A DNA stretch of 64,000 nucleotides from Desulfovibrio fairfieldensis (GCF_001553605.1 NZ_CP014229.1:2136501-2200500); one strand, 5' to 3'. Numbered from the stretch's first letter, positions 9,020-17,867 are shown. The notes: generated by a model from the sequence alone, not told the origin. A program made the numbers and translations.

Positions 9020-10036
9020 TCAGGCCAGCAGATGCGGCCCGGCCTCCCGAACCGAGGCACAGCCCGTGAGCAGCATGCTTTCCTCAAGCTGGCGCTGCAT
9101 CCGGGTCAGCAACATCCGGACTCCCTCCTCCTCGCCGCCCATGGCCGCGATGATTGCAGGGCGTCCGATCAGCACGGCCGCCGCACCCAGGGCCAGCATC
9201 TTGAGCACATCCGCTCCGGCGCGCACGCCGCCGTCAACAAGCACTGTCATCCGGCGCACGCTTTGGGCGATGGCGGGCAACACGGCGGCCGTGCCCGGCA
9301 CGGCCTCAAAAGCGCGGCCGCCGTGATTGGAAACCACGATGGCGTCGCAGCCGCATTCCTCGGCGGCCAGGGCGTCTTCAACGCTGAGCACGCCCTTGAG
9401 CAGAAATTTCAAGCCCAGGGCATGGGCCTTTTCCACAATGGCGCTCAGTTCCGCGCGGCTTTTGGGCGATACCGGGCGCTTGCTCTTGGCCAGGGCGGTG
9501 ATGGCGGCGGTGTCGATGTCCATGCCCACCACGCGGCAACCGGCCTGGGCCGCACGCTCCAGGCGCTCGAAAAAGGCCTCTCCGGCCCAGGGTTTGATAA
9601 CAGGGATACCCCAGCCTTCGGCAGCCTGAACGGCATTCAGCCCGCTGCCGAACACTTCGGACGTGCCGTCGCCGGTACAGGAAATGGTCCCGGCGGAACG
9701 GGCTCCTTCCGTGACCACCTGGGCAAAGCGCTCCTCGGGCAGCCCATTGCCCATATTGAAGGTCGTGCCCGCCAGCGGAGCAATCAGCACCGGCATGCTC
9801 AAGGAGAGCCCCAATACCTCGCAGGCGGTTTCCGGAGCGCGCACCTCATGAATCAGCCGCATTTTCAGACAGATTTTTTCCAGGGCGCTTACATTGGCGC
9901 GGAACGAAGCGCCGGTGCGGATGCCGCCCATGCCCGGCAGTTCACCGGCACAGGCCTTGCCGTCGCATTGGGGACAGACGCGGCAGGCCCCGTTCATGCG
10001 TTCTCGCGCCTGTCGGCGCAGTGTTTTCATATCCAT
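9020..10036 (-). CDS. FMN-dependent alpha-hydroxy-acid dehydrogenase/oxidase family protein
   Basis: TIM-barrel flavoprotein of the lactate/glycolate oxidase family, 338 residues. The flavin and active-site block VSNHGGR is present, as are the following VDGGVR and IGRP segments that bind FMN phosphate. An N-terminal cysteine group (Cys18, Cys21, Cys24, Cys29) is typical of the version found in anaerobes and may hold a metal or cluster. The start at 10036 has GGAGG upstream; an ATG at 10138 would add a basic, proline-rich tail without a ribosome site. The likely role is oxidation of lactate or another 2-hydroxy acid, though the natural substrate of this subgroup is not certain. Confidence 0.82.
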   Translation of the reverse strand: MDMKTLRRQARERMNGACRVCPQCDGKACAGELPGMGGIRTGASFRANVSALEKICLKMRLIHEVRAPETACEVLGLSLSMPVLIAPLAGTTFNMGNGLPEERFAQVVTEGARSAGTISCTGDGTSEVFGSGLNAVQAAEGWGIPVIKPWAGEAFFERLERAAQAGCRVVGMDIDTAAITALAKSKRPVSPKSRAELSAIVEKAHALGLKFLLKGVLSVEDALAAEECGCDAIVVSNHGGRAFEAVPGTAAVLPAIAQSVRRMTVLVDGGVRAGADVLKMLALGAAAVLIGRPAIIAAMGGEEEGVRMLLTRMQRQLEESMLLTGCASVREAGPHLLA

Positions 10037-10294
10037 GCGGACTTTCCTCCAGGGTTGCGGTGCGGGTGAAGCGGTCCGGGCCCGGGGGACTGACTCCGGC
10101 CGCTGCCGTGATCCGGCATGCCCGCTTGCGCGCGGCATGGGATTTTCTTTGCCATTCAGGCAGGTTGCTTGAAGGCGCTCCTGTTGTCAACGCCGCCGGA
10201 ACGGTTTCACGGAGAAGAAAAAGCCCACGACCACAGATCGCAGTTCACTGCCGCATCGTTCGGAACGCCGGGGCTTGCTGGAAAATCCGCCCGG

Positions 10295-10525
10295 TCAGCC
10301 GCCGCAAACTCTGCAGGGCCGGTATCCGGCAGCCCGCGCGGCCTGGGCTGTCGCAAACACCGCCGTGCACCGTTTACAAAAGTAGTAACGGCAGGAACTG
10401 TTATGGTAAATCCGGCTCTGTACATTGCCGTGATACGGCCCGGCGGCAACGGCAGCCACGGCAAGGCCGGACAACAGCACGCACATGACCGCCCATACGC
10501 AGACCAAGCGGCGTAGACTCTGCAT
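10295..10525 (-). CDS. Small secreted Cys-rich protein, Ada Zn-binding/sunset-like fold
   Basis: A signal peptide is followed by about 45 residues of the pattern GNxxSxIYH-N-S-S-C...F-C-K-R-C...F-A-T-A-x-x-A-x-x-A-G-Y-R-P-C-R-V-C. This is the short Cys-rich domain seen in Ada metal-binding regions and at the ends of secreted nucleases. Four conserved cysteines probably bind zinc. I place the start at 10525 because GGGG lies six bases upstream; an in-frame ATG at 10543 would add six residues. It is the last host gene before the prophage. Function is unknown beyond a likely periplasmic or surface location. Confidence 0.7.
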   Translation of the reverse strand: MQSLRRLVCVWAVMCVLLSGLAVAAVAAGPYHGNVQSRIYHNSSCRYYFCKRCTAVFATAQAARAAGYRPCRVCGG

Positions 10526-10726
10526 AATTTTCCCCACAAACATAATGTTGTAATCCGCATAATAAAATATTTACTAATGCATAACAGCTATTTCAATGGT
10601 CGGCAATAATAAAAGCGGAGTGCGCCATATCATGATACACTCCGTTGAAGAGTTTTAAGGGGTCAGCCAAGATGAGAATGAAGAGGAAGGCCGATCCGGC
10701 TTGGCGGATCTTTGACTTTTCCTTGA

Positions 10727-10966
10727 CTGACGCGGGCCTACCGCTGTTCCGAGGCCCCGGAAGCGCCGTCACAAAGGTTTGAGAACGGAAGGCCATTTTC
10801 AGGCCGTTTTGTCACGCAACTTGAGAACGAAAGAGGCCCCGGAAAGCGCCTAAAAGCCGTATGTGGAACCACGGCCCACGCGGCCATGCTGACGCCGGAA
10901 GCGTATCGACGTGAACTGCCGGATTATGCGAAACTCGGCGCGCAAAGGCTTCTTGAGGCCGAATAA
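10727..10966 (+). pseudogene. Open C-terminal gene remnant
   Basis: The frame is open for 79 codons with no early start codon. It ends in a protein-like stretch (LTPEAYRRELPDYAKLGAQ followed by RLLEAE and a stop). The first in-frame ATG is at 10886 and would give only 26 residues. It looks like the tail of a gene whose front has been lost, between the host genes and the prophage. A chance frame cannot be excluded. Confidence 0.22.
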
Positions 10967-11029
10967 TCAATATGCAATGAACGTGCCAATGCGTCAAAAA
11001 CGCTTCGGCACGTTCTCAAGTTGCGTGAC
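10811..11029. repeat. 219-bp segment bounded by perfect 19-bp inverted repeats
   Basis: GTCACGCAACTTGAGAACG (10811-10829) has its exact reverse complement at 11011-11029. Degenerate copies lie outside each arm: GTCACAAAGGTTTGAGAACG at 10768-10787 in the first orientation, and ATTCTCATTTTGCGTGAC at 11034-11051 in the second. This fills the gene-free stretch 10526-11237 together with the remnant ORF. Paired outward motifs of this kind are what transposase end-binding sites look like. It may be a small mobile-element remnant or part of the left-end complex of the neighbouring phage. Confidence 0.5.
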
Positions 11030-11237
11030 GAAAATTCTCATTTTGCGTGACGGCTCACAGACTAGGGTAGCGATAGAAATGGCACTACCGAAATGAGGGG
11101 GATTTTCCCGGCGCGCCCGCTTGGGCCGTGGATTTGTAGCGACTTATTGGCCAAAATAGAAACGCGCGAAAAATCAGCTTATTTGCTGCTTTTTCGCGCG
11201 TTTTTTGCGTTTAAATTGACACTAATGCATTGGGCTT

Positions 11238-11918
11238 CTAGCGGTATTCTCTCCCGCTCCAAAGCACCTGTCCGATAACCCGGAACTGCTCCCCCAAGTC
11301 GCCGCTCACGCTTAATTCTACGGGTGGATAGCATTCTTCATTAACGCTTTTGAGAATAACTTTGCCCGGAAGCATATCAATTCTTTTCAAGTAAATTGCC
11401 TCTTCAAAGCCCACAGCAAAAATACGCCCTGGAATGATACTGCGCTTGCTTTGGTCTATAAGTACCACGTCACCATGGCATATCTCCGGTTGCATGCTGT
11501 CACCAGCTACCCGCATAAGCACCATAGCATTCGGATTCCCCTTTCGCAGTAAAAAATCCATACGAAAGGCGTAGCTTCGTTCGCTACTTCCATCTACCTC
11601 AAGGCTTCCTTGCCCTGCGGATATGCGTGCTTCGACTAGTGGGATGAGTTTTAACTCAACATCACACTGAGGGGGCATTGTTTCGTCTGGTAGCCCGGAT
11701 GAGTCCCCATCTATGGTCATCGGCTCTCGCCCGAAAAGCAACCAATTTGTGTTTAACCGAAATCGTTCACATATTGTTTTCAGTAAAACCAATTTTGGTT
11801 CACTTTTGCCAGTTTCGTAGTTGCTCAACGTCATTTGAGGAATGCCCAACGAAGCAGCGAAAGCCGCTTGTGACGTTTCACCCCGTAATAATTTAAGCCG
11901 TTCACCGAGTGTATTCAT
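11238..11918 (-). CDS. Phage repressor, HTH plus S24 (LexA/CI-type) domain
   Basis: Maintains lysogeny by binding operators in the divergent early region. An N-terminal Xre-type helix-turn-helix (about residues 5-60) is followed by a C-terminal S24 fold with the Ser-Lys dyad Ser141 (AGDSMQP) and Lys178 (IYLKR). At 226 residues it resembles lambda CI/LexA rather than the Mu c repressor, which has no S24 domain. This implies dimerisation through the C-domain and possible RecA-linked self-cleavage, so induction may follow DNA damage. It is transcribed leftward, opposite to the early operon, as the Mu repressor is. Confidence 0.88.
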   Translation of the reverse strand: MNTLGERLKLLRGETSQAAFAASLGIPQMTLSNYETGKSEPKLVLLKTICERFRLNTNWLLFGREPMTIDGDSSGLPDETMPPQCDVELKLIPLVEARISAGQGSLEVDGSSERSYAFRMDFLLRKGNPNAMVLMRVAGDSMQPEICHGDVVLIDQSKRSIIPGRIFAVGFEEAIYLKRIDMLPGKVILKSVNEECYPPVELSVSGDLGEQFRVIGQVLWSGREYR

Positions 11919-12067
11919 GGTAAAAGTTTCCTGCCCAAACCTTTACCTTTAACTTTTACCGGAGTATTCCTGTATATGGTTGAAATCATTTTTAAACCAT
12001 ATTTTTAGAGAAATTCAAACTTTTACCCTAAAAAATAGTTGACTTCAAACCATATTAAGTTAAAAGA
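11919..12067. promoter_or_regulatory. Divergent early operator/promoter region
   Basis: The sequence AACTTTTACC occurs three times: inverted at 11919-11928 and forward at 11951-11960 and 12018-12027. A second dyad, TATGGTT (11975-11981) / AAACCATA (11994-12001), has an extra half site CAAACCATAT at 12046-12055. TTGACT at 12039-12044 is a plausible -35 for the rightward early transcript. The segment is AT-rich against its surroundings. These repeats are the obvious candidate repressor and Ner/Cro-type operators. Confidence 0.55.
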
Positions 12068-12172
12068 AAGCCGTGGACGGTTGGTTTTCCGAACTGAAAA
12101 CAAATTAACGGCCCACAAGCTAAAGGTCAACGTCCATAGCTCTGCCGAATTTGGACAAGCAAAGGAAATCTT

Positions 12173-12598
12173 ATGCACCAAGCTTCTCTCTTCGAGAATT
12201 GCGCCCCTCTTGCCAGCGTCATGCCCGCCATCAAGGCAGCCATGCGCACGGTGGCAGGCGCACCGGAGGGGGAAGGCCGTAAGGCGCTGCCGGACAAGAT
12301 CAACGCTGTGGCCAGCGGCAGCGGGGTGCGGCTGACGGCGGGCAATGTACGGTCCATCAGTAAAGACACCCTGGACAAGTGGCTGTCGCCCTCGGATGAG
12401 GGGCATCCCCCGTCCATCCTGGCTGTGCTGGCCTTTTATCTGGCGACGGATGACCCGGCTCCGCTCAGGGCCATGCTCAGAAGCGTGGGGCTGGACGTGA
12501 TGACAGCGGAAGACCGCAAAGTCTGCGAATACGGTCGCACATTAATTGAGCAGAAGAAAATGAGAAAGCGGCTCCGCAAATTGGAGGATGAACTATGA
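12173..12598 (+). CDS. Early phage DNA-binding-like protein (unrecognised family)
   Basis: First gene of the rightward operon, 141 residues, preceded by AAAGGAAATCTT. The middle part has a helix-turn-helix look (LPDKINAVA...GVRLTAGNVRSISKDTLDKWL) and resembles the DNA-recognition part of phage regulators. The C-terminal 30 residues are strongly basic and helical. It overlaps the next gene by four bases (ATGA). The position matches Ner or the early regulators of Mu-like phages, so a role in early-promoter control is inferred. No catalytic motif is visible. Confidence 0.6.
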   Translation: MHQASLFENCAPLASVMPAIKAAMRTVAGAPEGEGRKALPDKINAVASGSGVRLTAGNVRSISKDTLDKWLSPSDEGHPPSILAVLAFYLATDDPAPLRAMLRSVGLDVMTAEDRKVCEYGRTLIEQKKMRKRLRKLEDEL

Positions 12599-12843
12599 GC
12601 CTGACATTTGCCCAACGAATGGCCCTTGGGGCGGAGCGCGCCAAATATCGCCGCCGTCTGCAAGAGGTACTAGACGGCCAAGGGCTATCTGGTGCGGCTC
12701 TGGCGCGTAAATTGGGTGTGTCCAGTGAGGCCATTTACCGCACATTATCGGGGAAAATCCACAGCCCCAAAGTTTTAGATTGGCTGCGTGAGCATGGCGC
12801 GGCAGAAGAATATCTTTGCGATCCCCGTACGGCGGACAGGTAG
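12595..12843 (+). CDS. Small helix-turn-helix protein (Ner/Cro-like position)
   Basis: 82 residues with one Xre-like HTH (LSGAALARKLGVSSEAIYRT) at about residues 31-50. The flanks are basic. It starts inside the stop of the previous gene and is followed nine bases later by the transposase gene. In Mu the equivalent spot holds Ner, which turns down early transcription; I infer a similar job. The family cannot be named with certainty. Confidence 0.65.
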   Translation: MSLTFAQRMALGAERAKYRRRLQEVLDGQGLSGAALARKLGVSSEAIYRTLSGKIHSPKVLDWLREHGAAEEYLCDPRTADR

Positions 12844-12852
12844 GAACAAGCT

Positions 12853-14970
12853 ATGAGCGACGTCCATACCACATGCACAACACAAGAAATTGCTACTTTT
12901 GGGGGCGTTACCGTCAAGAGTATTCTTGCTCGAGCCAAACGCGAACGCTGGCAATCCGTCCAGCGTACCGGGCGCGGCGGCGGCAAGTTGTGGATAGTCG
13001 CCAGCATGCCCAAGGAAACCCGCGAATTGATCGCCTCGGGCCTGCTACGGCAGCAGTACGCCACGCATGAAGCGGACAGTTGCGCCATAGTTGGCACTAT
13101 TTATAGCGCAAAACTTGGCACTGCTCCGGCTCCGGTCCAGCCCATCAACTATACACCCGCCCCCAGCGCAACACCGCTATTTCCAGGCGCGTCAGACCGC
13201 GAGCGCGCGGTGGCCACGGCCCGTCTGGCCTTTGTGCGCGAGATTGAGCGCATGTCCGGCGTTATTGGCAAGGAGGGAGCCATCCGGCATCTGGCGGACT
13301 CCTCGCGCCTGGGCAGCCTCCCCTCCATACTCATGGAGCAGATTTCCACGGCCACGGCCTGCAAGCGCGGCGGCGTGCTGACCCGGCGCACCCTCTATCG
13401 CTGGATGGCGGATTACGCCGAGCGCGGCGAAGCCGGGCTGCTGCCCAGCCAGAGCAAGACGGTTCCGATCCCCTCATGGTTTGACGACTTTCTGCGCCAC
13501 TACCAGAAGCCGCAGCATCCGTCCATAGCCCTAGCCTACAGCGATTTTTGCAGGGAACTGGCAGCACGCGGAGAGGGCAATCCGCCCTCCATCCACGCAG
13601 TGCGCCGTCTGCTGGCCAAGATGAACGCGCCTGAACGCGAGGCGGGCCGCGCCACGGGTAATGCCCTGTTGAAATTGCGCCCCTACCAGCGCCGCAACAC
13701 TTCCGAACTGTGGCCCGGCGACGTGTACACAGCGGACGGCACCACCTTTGATGCGGAAGTGCTGCACCCTGGCAATGGACAGCCGTTTAAACCAGAAGTG
13801 ACGGCAGTGCTGGACGTAGCCACCCGACGTTGTGTTGGCCTCTCCATCGCTCTGGCGGAAAGTCGTTTCACGGTACTGGACGCCCTGCGCATGGCCTGCT
13901 GCTTTGGCGGCATCCCGGCTCTGTTTTACAGCGACGGCGGTCCCGGCTACCTCAACCGCCTGCTGCTGGATGACCGCACGGGCATGTTTCAGCGCCTGGG
14001 CATTGAACCCTGCCGCGCCATACCCGGACGCCCGCAGGGCAAAGGCCTCATGGAACGCGGCGTCAAGACGCTGTGGGTCCGCGCCGCCCAAGGTCTGGAA
14101 AGCTATACGGGTGCGCTGATGGACGGCGATGCCGCCCACCGGAATTTCAAACGCAGTCGCGCGGCCCTGAAAGTGGGCAAACGCGCTGTACTGCCCACTT
14201 GGGACGAATTTAAGAAGCATGTACTGGCGCGGGTGGAAGAATACAATTCCTCGCCGCACAAGGGGCTGCCGCGCTACCGCGACAGTCTGGGCCGTATGCG
14301 CCACTACTCGCCGGACGAATTTTGGCGCTCTTTCGAGGCTCGCGGCTTTACTCCGGTGCGTGTGCCGGAAGGCATGGATAGCGAGCTGTTTATGCCGGGC
14401 GAGCGCCGCAAGTGCCGTAACGGCTGGGTGCTTTTCCAGAATGGCAACTATTTCGCTCCGGAGCTGGCCGACTACCACGATGCCTTTGTGGAGGTCCGTT
14501 ACGACATTTGGGACAGCTCCCGCGTGTGGTGCTGGACTCTGGACGGGCAGCGCATTTGTGAGGCTGCCCTGGAAGGCAATACCCGGCCCTATTTTCAGCC
14601 CAGCCAAGTGGAAGCGGCCCGCGAAAAGCGCGCCAAGGCCCAAGTGGGACGGATCAACAACAAGCTCCAACGCGTGGCCCCCGGCGCGGAAATCATCTTG
14701 CCGGAGTCGGATGCCACTCCAGCCCTGGACGTGGCGGACAGCACCCGGCCCTGCATAGACCTGAACCCGGCTCCGGATGCCGCTCCTGTTGAGGCGGAAC
14801 CGGAAGAACAGCGCCCGGCGCTCTTTGCCAGCCAGTTTGAACGCTTCCGCTGGCTGCGGCGTCATCCTGAACAACAGACCGAGGCCGATGCGGCCTTTAT
14901 CACAAGCTACCGCAAGGGTGAGGAATACGCTGATATGCGCGAATTGCTGGAAATTGAAGGCATTGATTAG
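12853..14970 (+). CDS. Mu A-like DDE transposase
   Basis: Catalyses strand transfer in phage integration and replicative transposition. It has 705 residues (MuA has 663). The N-terminal winged HTH starts at TTQEIATFGGVTVKSI and is the Mu-type end- or enhancer-binding domain. The RNase H-like core carries the catalytic triad Asp295 (TADGT), Asp361 (YSDGG) and Glu401 (LMERG), spaced much as in MuA. A beta-barrel segment follows, and the C-terminal 100 residues probably contact the B ATPase. It is next to B, in the same operon. It should make both prophage ends. Confidence 0.95.
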   Translation: MSDVHTTCTTQEIATFGGVTVKSILARAKRERWQSVQRTGRGGGKLWIVASMPKETRELIASGLLRQQYATHEADSCAIVGTIYSAKLGTAPAPVQPINYTPAPSATPLFPGASDRERAVATARLAFVREIERMSGVIGKEGAIRHLADSSRLGSLPSILMEQISTATACKRGGVLTRRTLYRWMADYAERGEAGLLPSQSKTVPIPSWFDDFLRHYQKPQHPSIALAYSDFCRELAARGEGNPPSIHAVRRLLAKMNAPEREAGRATGNALLKLRPYQRRNTSELWPGDVYTADGTTFDAEVLHPGNGQPFKPEVTAVLDVATRRCVGLSIALAESRFTVLDALRMACCFGGIPALFYSDGGPGYLNRLLLDDRTGMFQRLGIEPCRAIPGRPQGKGLMERGVKTLWVRAAQGLESYTGALMDGDAAHRNFKRSRAALKVGKRAVLPTWDEFKKHVLARVEEYNSSPHKGLPRYRDSLGRMRHYSPDEFWRSFEARGFTPVRVPEGMDSELFMPGERRKCRNGWVLFQNGNYFAPELADYHDAFVEVRYDIWDSSRVWCWTLDGQRICEAALEGNTRPYFQPSQVEAAREKRAKAQVGRINNKLQRVAPGAEIILPESDATPALDVADSTRPCIDLNPAPDAAPVEAEPEEQRPALFASQFERFRWLRRHPEQQTEADAAFITSYRKGEEYADMRELLEIEGID

Positions 14971-14978
14971 GAGGGACT

Positions 14979-15719
14979 ATGAAAAAAGCCTTTGTGAAAA
15001 CAGAGAATTACGCCCGCTTTACGGCGGGAGTCAAAGCCGTGGAGCAACGCGGCGCGGCTGAGGCAGGAATGATGCTGGTGCATGGCCAGCCGGGCTTTGG
15101 GAAAAGCCACATTGTATCCCGCTGGGCGGAAGACGCCGGGGCAATCTTCCTGCGCGCCAATGTGGACATGACGCCCAAGTATTTTTTGACCGAGCTGTGC
15201 CGGGCGCTGAACATCGACTCTCGCGGGACGGCCCAACAGCTTTTTGACCGCGCCCTGCGCGTGCTGGTTGAGCGCCAGTGCCCGCTCATTGTGGACGAAG
15301 CGGAATTTACGCTGCGGGATAATGCCGCTGTGCTGGAAAAGGTACGCGACTTCTCGGACCGGGCCGAGGTGACGGTGGTGCTGATCGGCATGGAGCAGAT
15401 ACAGCGCAATATCAATCGGTTCAAACAGATCAGCAGCCGCATCGCCCAGGTAGTGGAGTTCACGCCCTGCACGGCTGCGGACGTGACCCTGGCCTGCAAG
15501 CAGCTCTGCGAATACGAGCTGACTCCGGCGCTGTCCGCCGAGGTTCTACGGCTCTCCGCCGGGCGCATGAGGGAAGTGCTGAACATCCTGGCCGGGATCG
15601 AGCGTCTGGCCAAGGATAACGGCCTGCAAGGCCCGTTGGACGTGAAGCATTTTGAGGGCGTGGCGCTGGCCCATGACTGGCAGAGCCGCACGGCCAAAAA
15701 AATACGCAAGGCGGCGTGA
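14979..15719 (+). CDS. Mu B-like AAA+ ATPase, transposition target activator
   Basis: 246 residues, with a Walker A GQPGFGKS at 36-43, a Walker B ending in LIVDEAE, and an AAA+ C-terminal lid. It binds target DNA, stimulates the A transposase and gives target immunity, as known for MuB. It lacks the long N-terminal HTH of MuB (312 residues) and is closer to the short IstB/TniB-like forms. The ribosome site AGGAGGG precedes ATG, eight bases after the stop of A. Confidence 0.9.
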   Translation: MKKAFVKTENYARFTAGVKAVEQRGAAEAGMMLVHGQPGFGKSHIVSRWAEDAGAIFLRANVDMTPKYFLTELCRALNIDSRGTAQQLFDRALRVLVERQCPLIVDEAEFTLRDNAAVLEKVRDFSDRAEVTVVLIGMEQIQRNINRFKQISSRIAQVVEFTPCTAADVTLACKQLCEYELTPALSAEVLRLSAGRMREVLNILAGIERLAKDNGLQGPLDVKHFEGVALAHDWQSRTAKKIRKAA

Positions 15720-15720
15720 C

Positions 15721-16260
15721 ATGGATGCCGTGCGTAACATTATGGAGCGGCTTGCATCCGAGGGGCCGCAGTACACCCGACAACTGGCCTCCAGCATAGG
15801 TGTGTCCAGCGAATATGTCCGCAAGCTGTGCCGCTGCCTGCGTCATCATAAGCTCATCCACAGCGAGGGCGGCATGCACGGCATCACTGAGGCAGGCCGG
15901 GCACGGCTGGCGGATAGATATCTGCCCTGCCAGCGCAAAGGCCGGGCGGCAACCAGCGAGGGACGCACCCTGCGGCAGCGGGCCTGGAATATTATGCGGA
16001 TGCGCGACCATTTCAGCGTGGACGATCTGCTGACCACGCTGTGCGACGGCGAGGAAAAAGGGGCGGAAGAAAATCTGCGCAACTACTGCCGGGCGCTGTA
16101 TCGGGCCGGGATACTCGGCATGACCGGACGCACCAAAGCCTATTATCTGCGGCCAGAGTCAAATCATGGGGCGCTGGCCCCGGCCTACAACCGGGCGGAG
16201 AAATGCGTCACGGACCGTAACACGGGTGAAATCATCGCCTTAGGGGCACCTCATGAATAG
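15721..16260 (+). CDS. Winged-helix DNA-binding phage protein
   Basis: 179 residues. The start at 15721 lies one base after the stop of the B gene; an in-frame start at 15652 would lie inside B. The N-terminal 60 residues look like a MarR/ArsR-type winged helix (YTRQLASSIGVSSEYVRKLC). A second helix-turn-helix-like stretch follows (FSVDDLLTTLC...). It is probably a regulator or replication accessory of the early operon. I cannot name a family. Confidence 0.65.
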   Translation: MDAVRNIMERLASEGPQYTRQLASSIGVSSEYVRKLCRCLRHHKLIHSEGGMHGITEAGRARLADRYLPCQRKGRAATSEGRTLRQRAWNIMRMRDHFSVDDLLTTLCDGEEKGAEENLRNYCRALYRAGILGMTGRTKAYYLRPESNHGALAPAYNRAEKCVTDRNTGEIIALGAPHE

Positions 16261-16567
16261 TGCTGCTGCCGCCCTTCTTGAAAGCGCCGTAGCCAGTAGC
16301 AGCGTCACGGCTGTAGCCCGCCGCCTGGGCGTGGCCCGGTCCAGTCTGAGCCTCGTTATCAACGGCAAGTATCCCGGCGGCACGGGCAAAATGGAACAAC
16401 GCATCATGGAAATTCTGGGGCAACCTTGCCCCGTCTATGGCGGGACGCGCGGCCCGGAGGCTTGTGCCTCGCGCCGGGCTGCCTCCATGCCGACCTCTAA
16501 CCCGTATGCGCTCCGCCAGTGGCGGGAGTGCCAACACTGCAACCTTTGGAGCGAGAAAGAATGCTGA
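16253..16567 (+). CDS. Small HTH protein
   Basis: 104 residues. It overlaps the preceding gene by eight bases, which suggests translational coupling. SVTAVARRLGVARSSLSLVI is a clear LacI/Xre-like helix-turn-helix at about residues 17-36. The C-terminal part ends with a Cys-x2-Cys...Cys pattern (ECQHCNLWSEKEC) that could bind metal. It probably belongs to early gene control. No exact family recognised. Confidence 0.6.
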   Translation: MNSAAAALLESAVASSSVTAVARRLGVARSSLSLVINGKYPGGTGKMEQRIMEILGQPCPVYGGTRGPEACASRRAASMPTSNPYALRQWRECQHCNLWSEKEC

Positions 16568-16848
16568 GTCAAGACTTGGAATCCTGCGCCGTGAGCATCG
16601 GCGTGCTGGGCGGAAAAGTGGGAGAAGAAGAGTGGGCGTATCTGCGCATGCTGCGCGCCAACCTGATGGCCCACGCTGTCCAGGCGCGGCGCATGGAGTT
16701 GGGGCTGTCCGTGGCCTGCGCCGCTGCTGGTCTGGCCGAGCCTTCGCAGACAGCGCCGAATCCCGCCCCCGACAAGGGGGGGCGCTGTCGGGTGGTCCCG
16801 TTCCCTGGCCCTTTCCAGAGCTGCGGCAAAGACGACAAGGCCGAGTAG
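16561..16848 (+). CDS. Hypothetical early phage protein
   Basis: 95 residues. ATG at 16561 overlaps the previous stop as ATGCTGA, so I prefer it to an in-frame start at 16519. The first half is helical (LESCAVSIGVLGGKVGEEEW), while the rest is proline- and glycine-rich with two cysteines. No motif was recognised. Tight spacing to its neighbours argues that it is real. Confidence 0.5.
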   Translation: MLSQDLESCAVSIGVLGGKVGEEEWAYLRMLRANLMAHAVQARRMELGLSVACAAAGLAEPSQTAPNPAPDKGGRCRVVPFPGPFQSCGKDDKAE

Positions 16849-16863
16849 GCAGGAGGTGCAACG

Positions 16864-17475
16864 ATGAACCAGGCAATCTTTGAAGGGTACATGGAAGATG
16901 CGCGCGGCTGCTTTGTGCCCGTGGCGCAAATCAAAGAAATCGACCTCGCCCGCGACGAACTGGTCAAGGAAAAGGTGGAGAAGGTCAAGGCCATGCAGGC
17001 GCAGCTCCGCGCCCTGAAAAACGAGCTGATGGGCGACGTGGCGGCCTTTGTGGAGATATCCGCCGAACGTTACGGGGCCAAGGTGGGCGGCGACAAGGGC
17101 AACGTGACGCTGCTTTCTTTCGACGGGCGCTACAAGATTAAGCGCCAATACAGCGAAACGCTGGGCTTTGACGAAGGCCTGCGCGCGGCGAAGGCCCTTA
17201 TTGACGGATGCCTGGAGGAATGGAGCCGCGAGAGTCCCACACCCTTGCGGGCCATCGTCGAACAGGCGTTCAACGTCAACCAGGAAGGCCGCATCAACAC
17301 CAACGCGCTCCTGGCCCTGCGCCGCCACAAAATCGAGGATGAACGCTGGCAGCGGGCCATGCAGGCCATTGGCGACAGCCTGCAAGTGCTGGACAGCAAG
17401 GCATATGTGCGCGCCTACGAGCGCGGCAAGGACGGCAAATACAACGCCATCCCGCTGGATATGGCGGCGTTGTAA
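16864..17475 (+). CDS. DUF3164-family phage protein
   Basis: 203 residues of the DUF3164 family found in the early region of Mu-like phages. A coiled-coil-like segment (about 25-60) precedes the family signature around KGNVTLLSFDGRYKIKR (about 80-96). The ribosome site AGGAGG is seven bases from the ATG. The function of the family is unknown; its constant place after the transposition genes hints at a role in DNA replication or modification. Confidence 0.8.
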   Translation: MNQAIFEGYMEDARGCFVPVAQIKEIDLARDELVKEKVEKVKAMQAQLRALKNELMGDVAAFVEISAERYGAKVGGDKGNVTLLSFDGRYKIKRQYSETLGFDEGLRAAKALIDGCLEEWSRESPTPLRAIVEQAFNVNQEGRINTNALLALRRHKIEDERWQRAMQAIGDSLQVLDSKAYVRAYERGKDGKYNAIPLDMAAL

Positions 17476-17493
17476 CCGCGAAGGAGCAAAGCG

Positions 17494-17859
17494 ATGAGCA
17501 TCACTATACCTGATCAGTATGAGATCCACAGGCTGGCAAAGGAAAAAGGCTGGTATGACGGCATTGATACCAACAATCTGCGCTTTCTGCCGCCCGACTT
17601 CATCCCGGCAAATCTGGCCCTGATTCACTCCGAACTATCAGAAGCTCTTGAAGCCTACAGAAAAAACGGCATCCCCAACGTTGACGGCCAGGAAAAAGTT
17701 GTCATGGGCCAGGGGAACTTCCAAGAGGAGCTGGCGGACGCGGTAATCAGAATTTTTGACCTTGCCGGTCTGCTGCGAATCCAGATTGGTTCCTGCATCC
17801 TGGAAAAACACACATATAACCGTACTCGACCCCATCGACACGGCGGGAAGGTTGTTTAG
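17494..17859 (+). CDS. MazG-like nucleotide pyrophosphohydrolase
   Basis: 121 residues. The all-alpha NTP-PPase signature is seen as ELSEALEAYRK (about 48-58) and EELADAVIRIFDLAG (about 77-91), giving the ExxE...ExxD metal site. These enzymes hydrolyse non-standard or signalling nucleotides to monophosphates. In a phage this may sanitise the pool or blunt (p)ppGpp stress signalling. It lies in the early accessory block. Confidence 0.75.
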   Translation: MSITIPDQYEIHRLAKEKGWYDGIDTNNLRFLPPDFIPANLALIHSELSEALEAYRKNGIPNVDGQEKVVMGQGNFQEELADAVIRIFDLAGLLRIQIGSCILEKHTYNRTRPHRHGGKVV

Positions 17860-17867
17860 CGCGAAAA

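Noticed and set aside
12039..12335. A 98-codon frame starting in the early operator region
   Set aside because: It overlaps the first early gene in another frame, has no ribosome site, and its sequence has no protein-like pattern.
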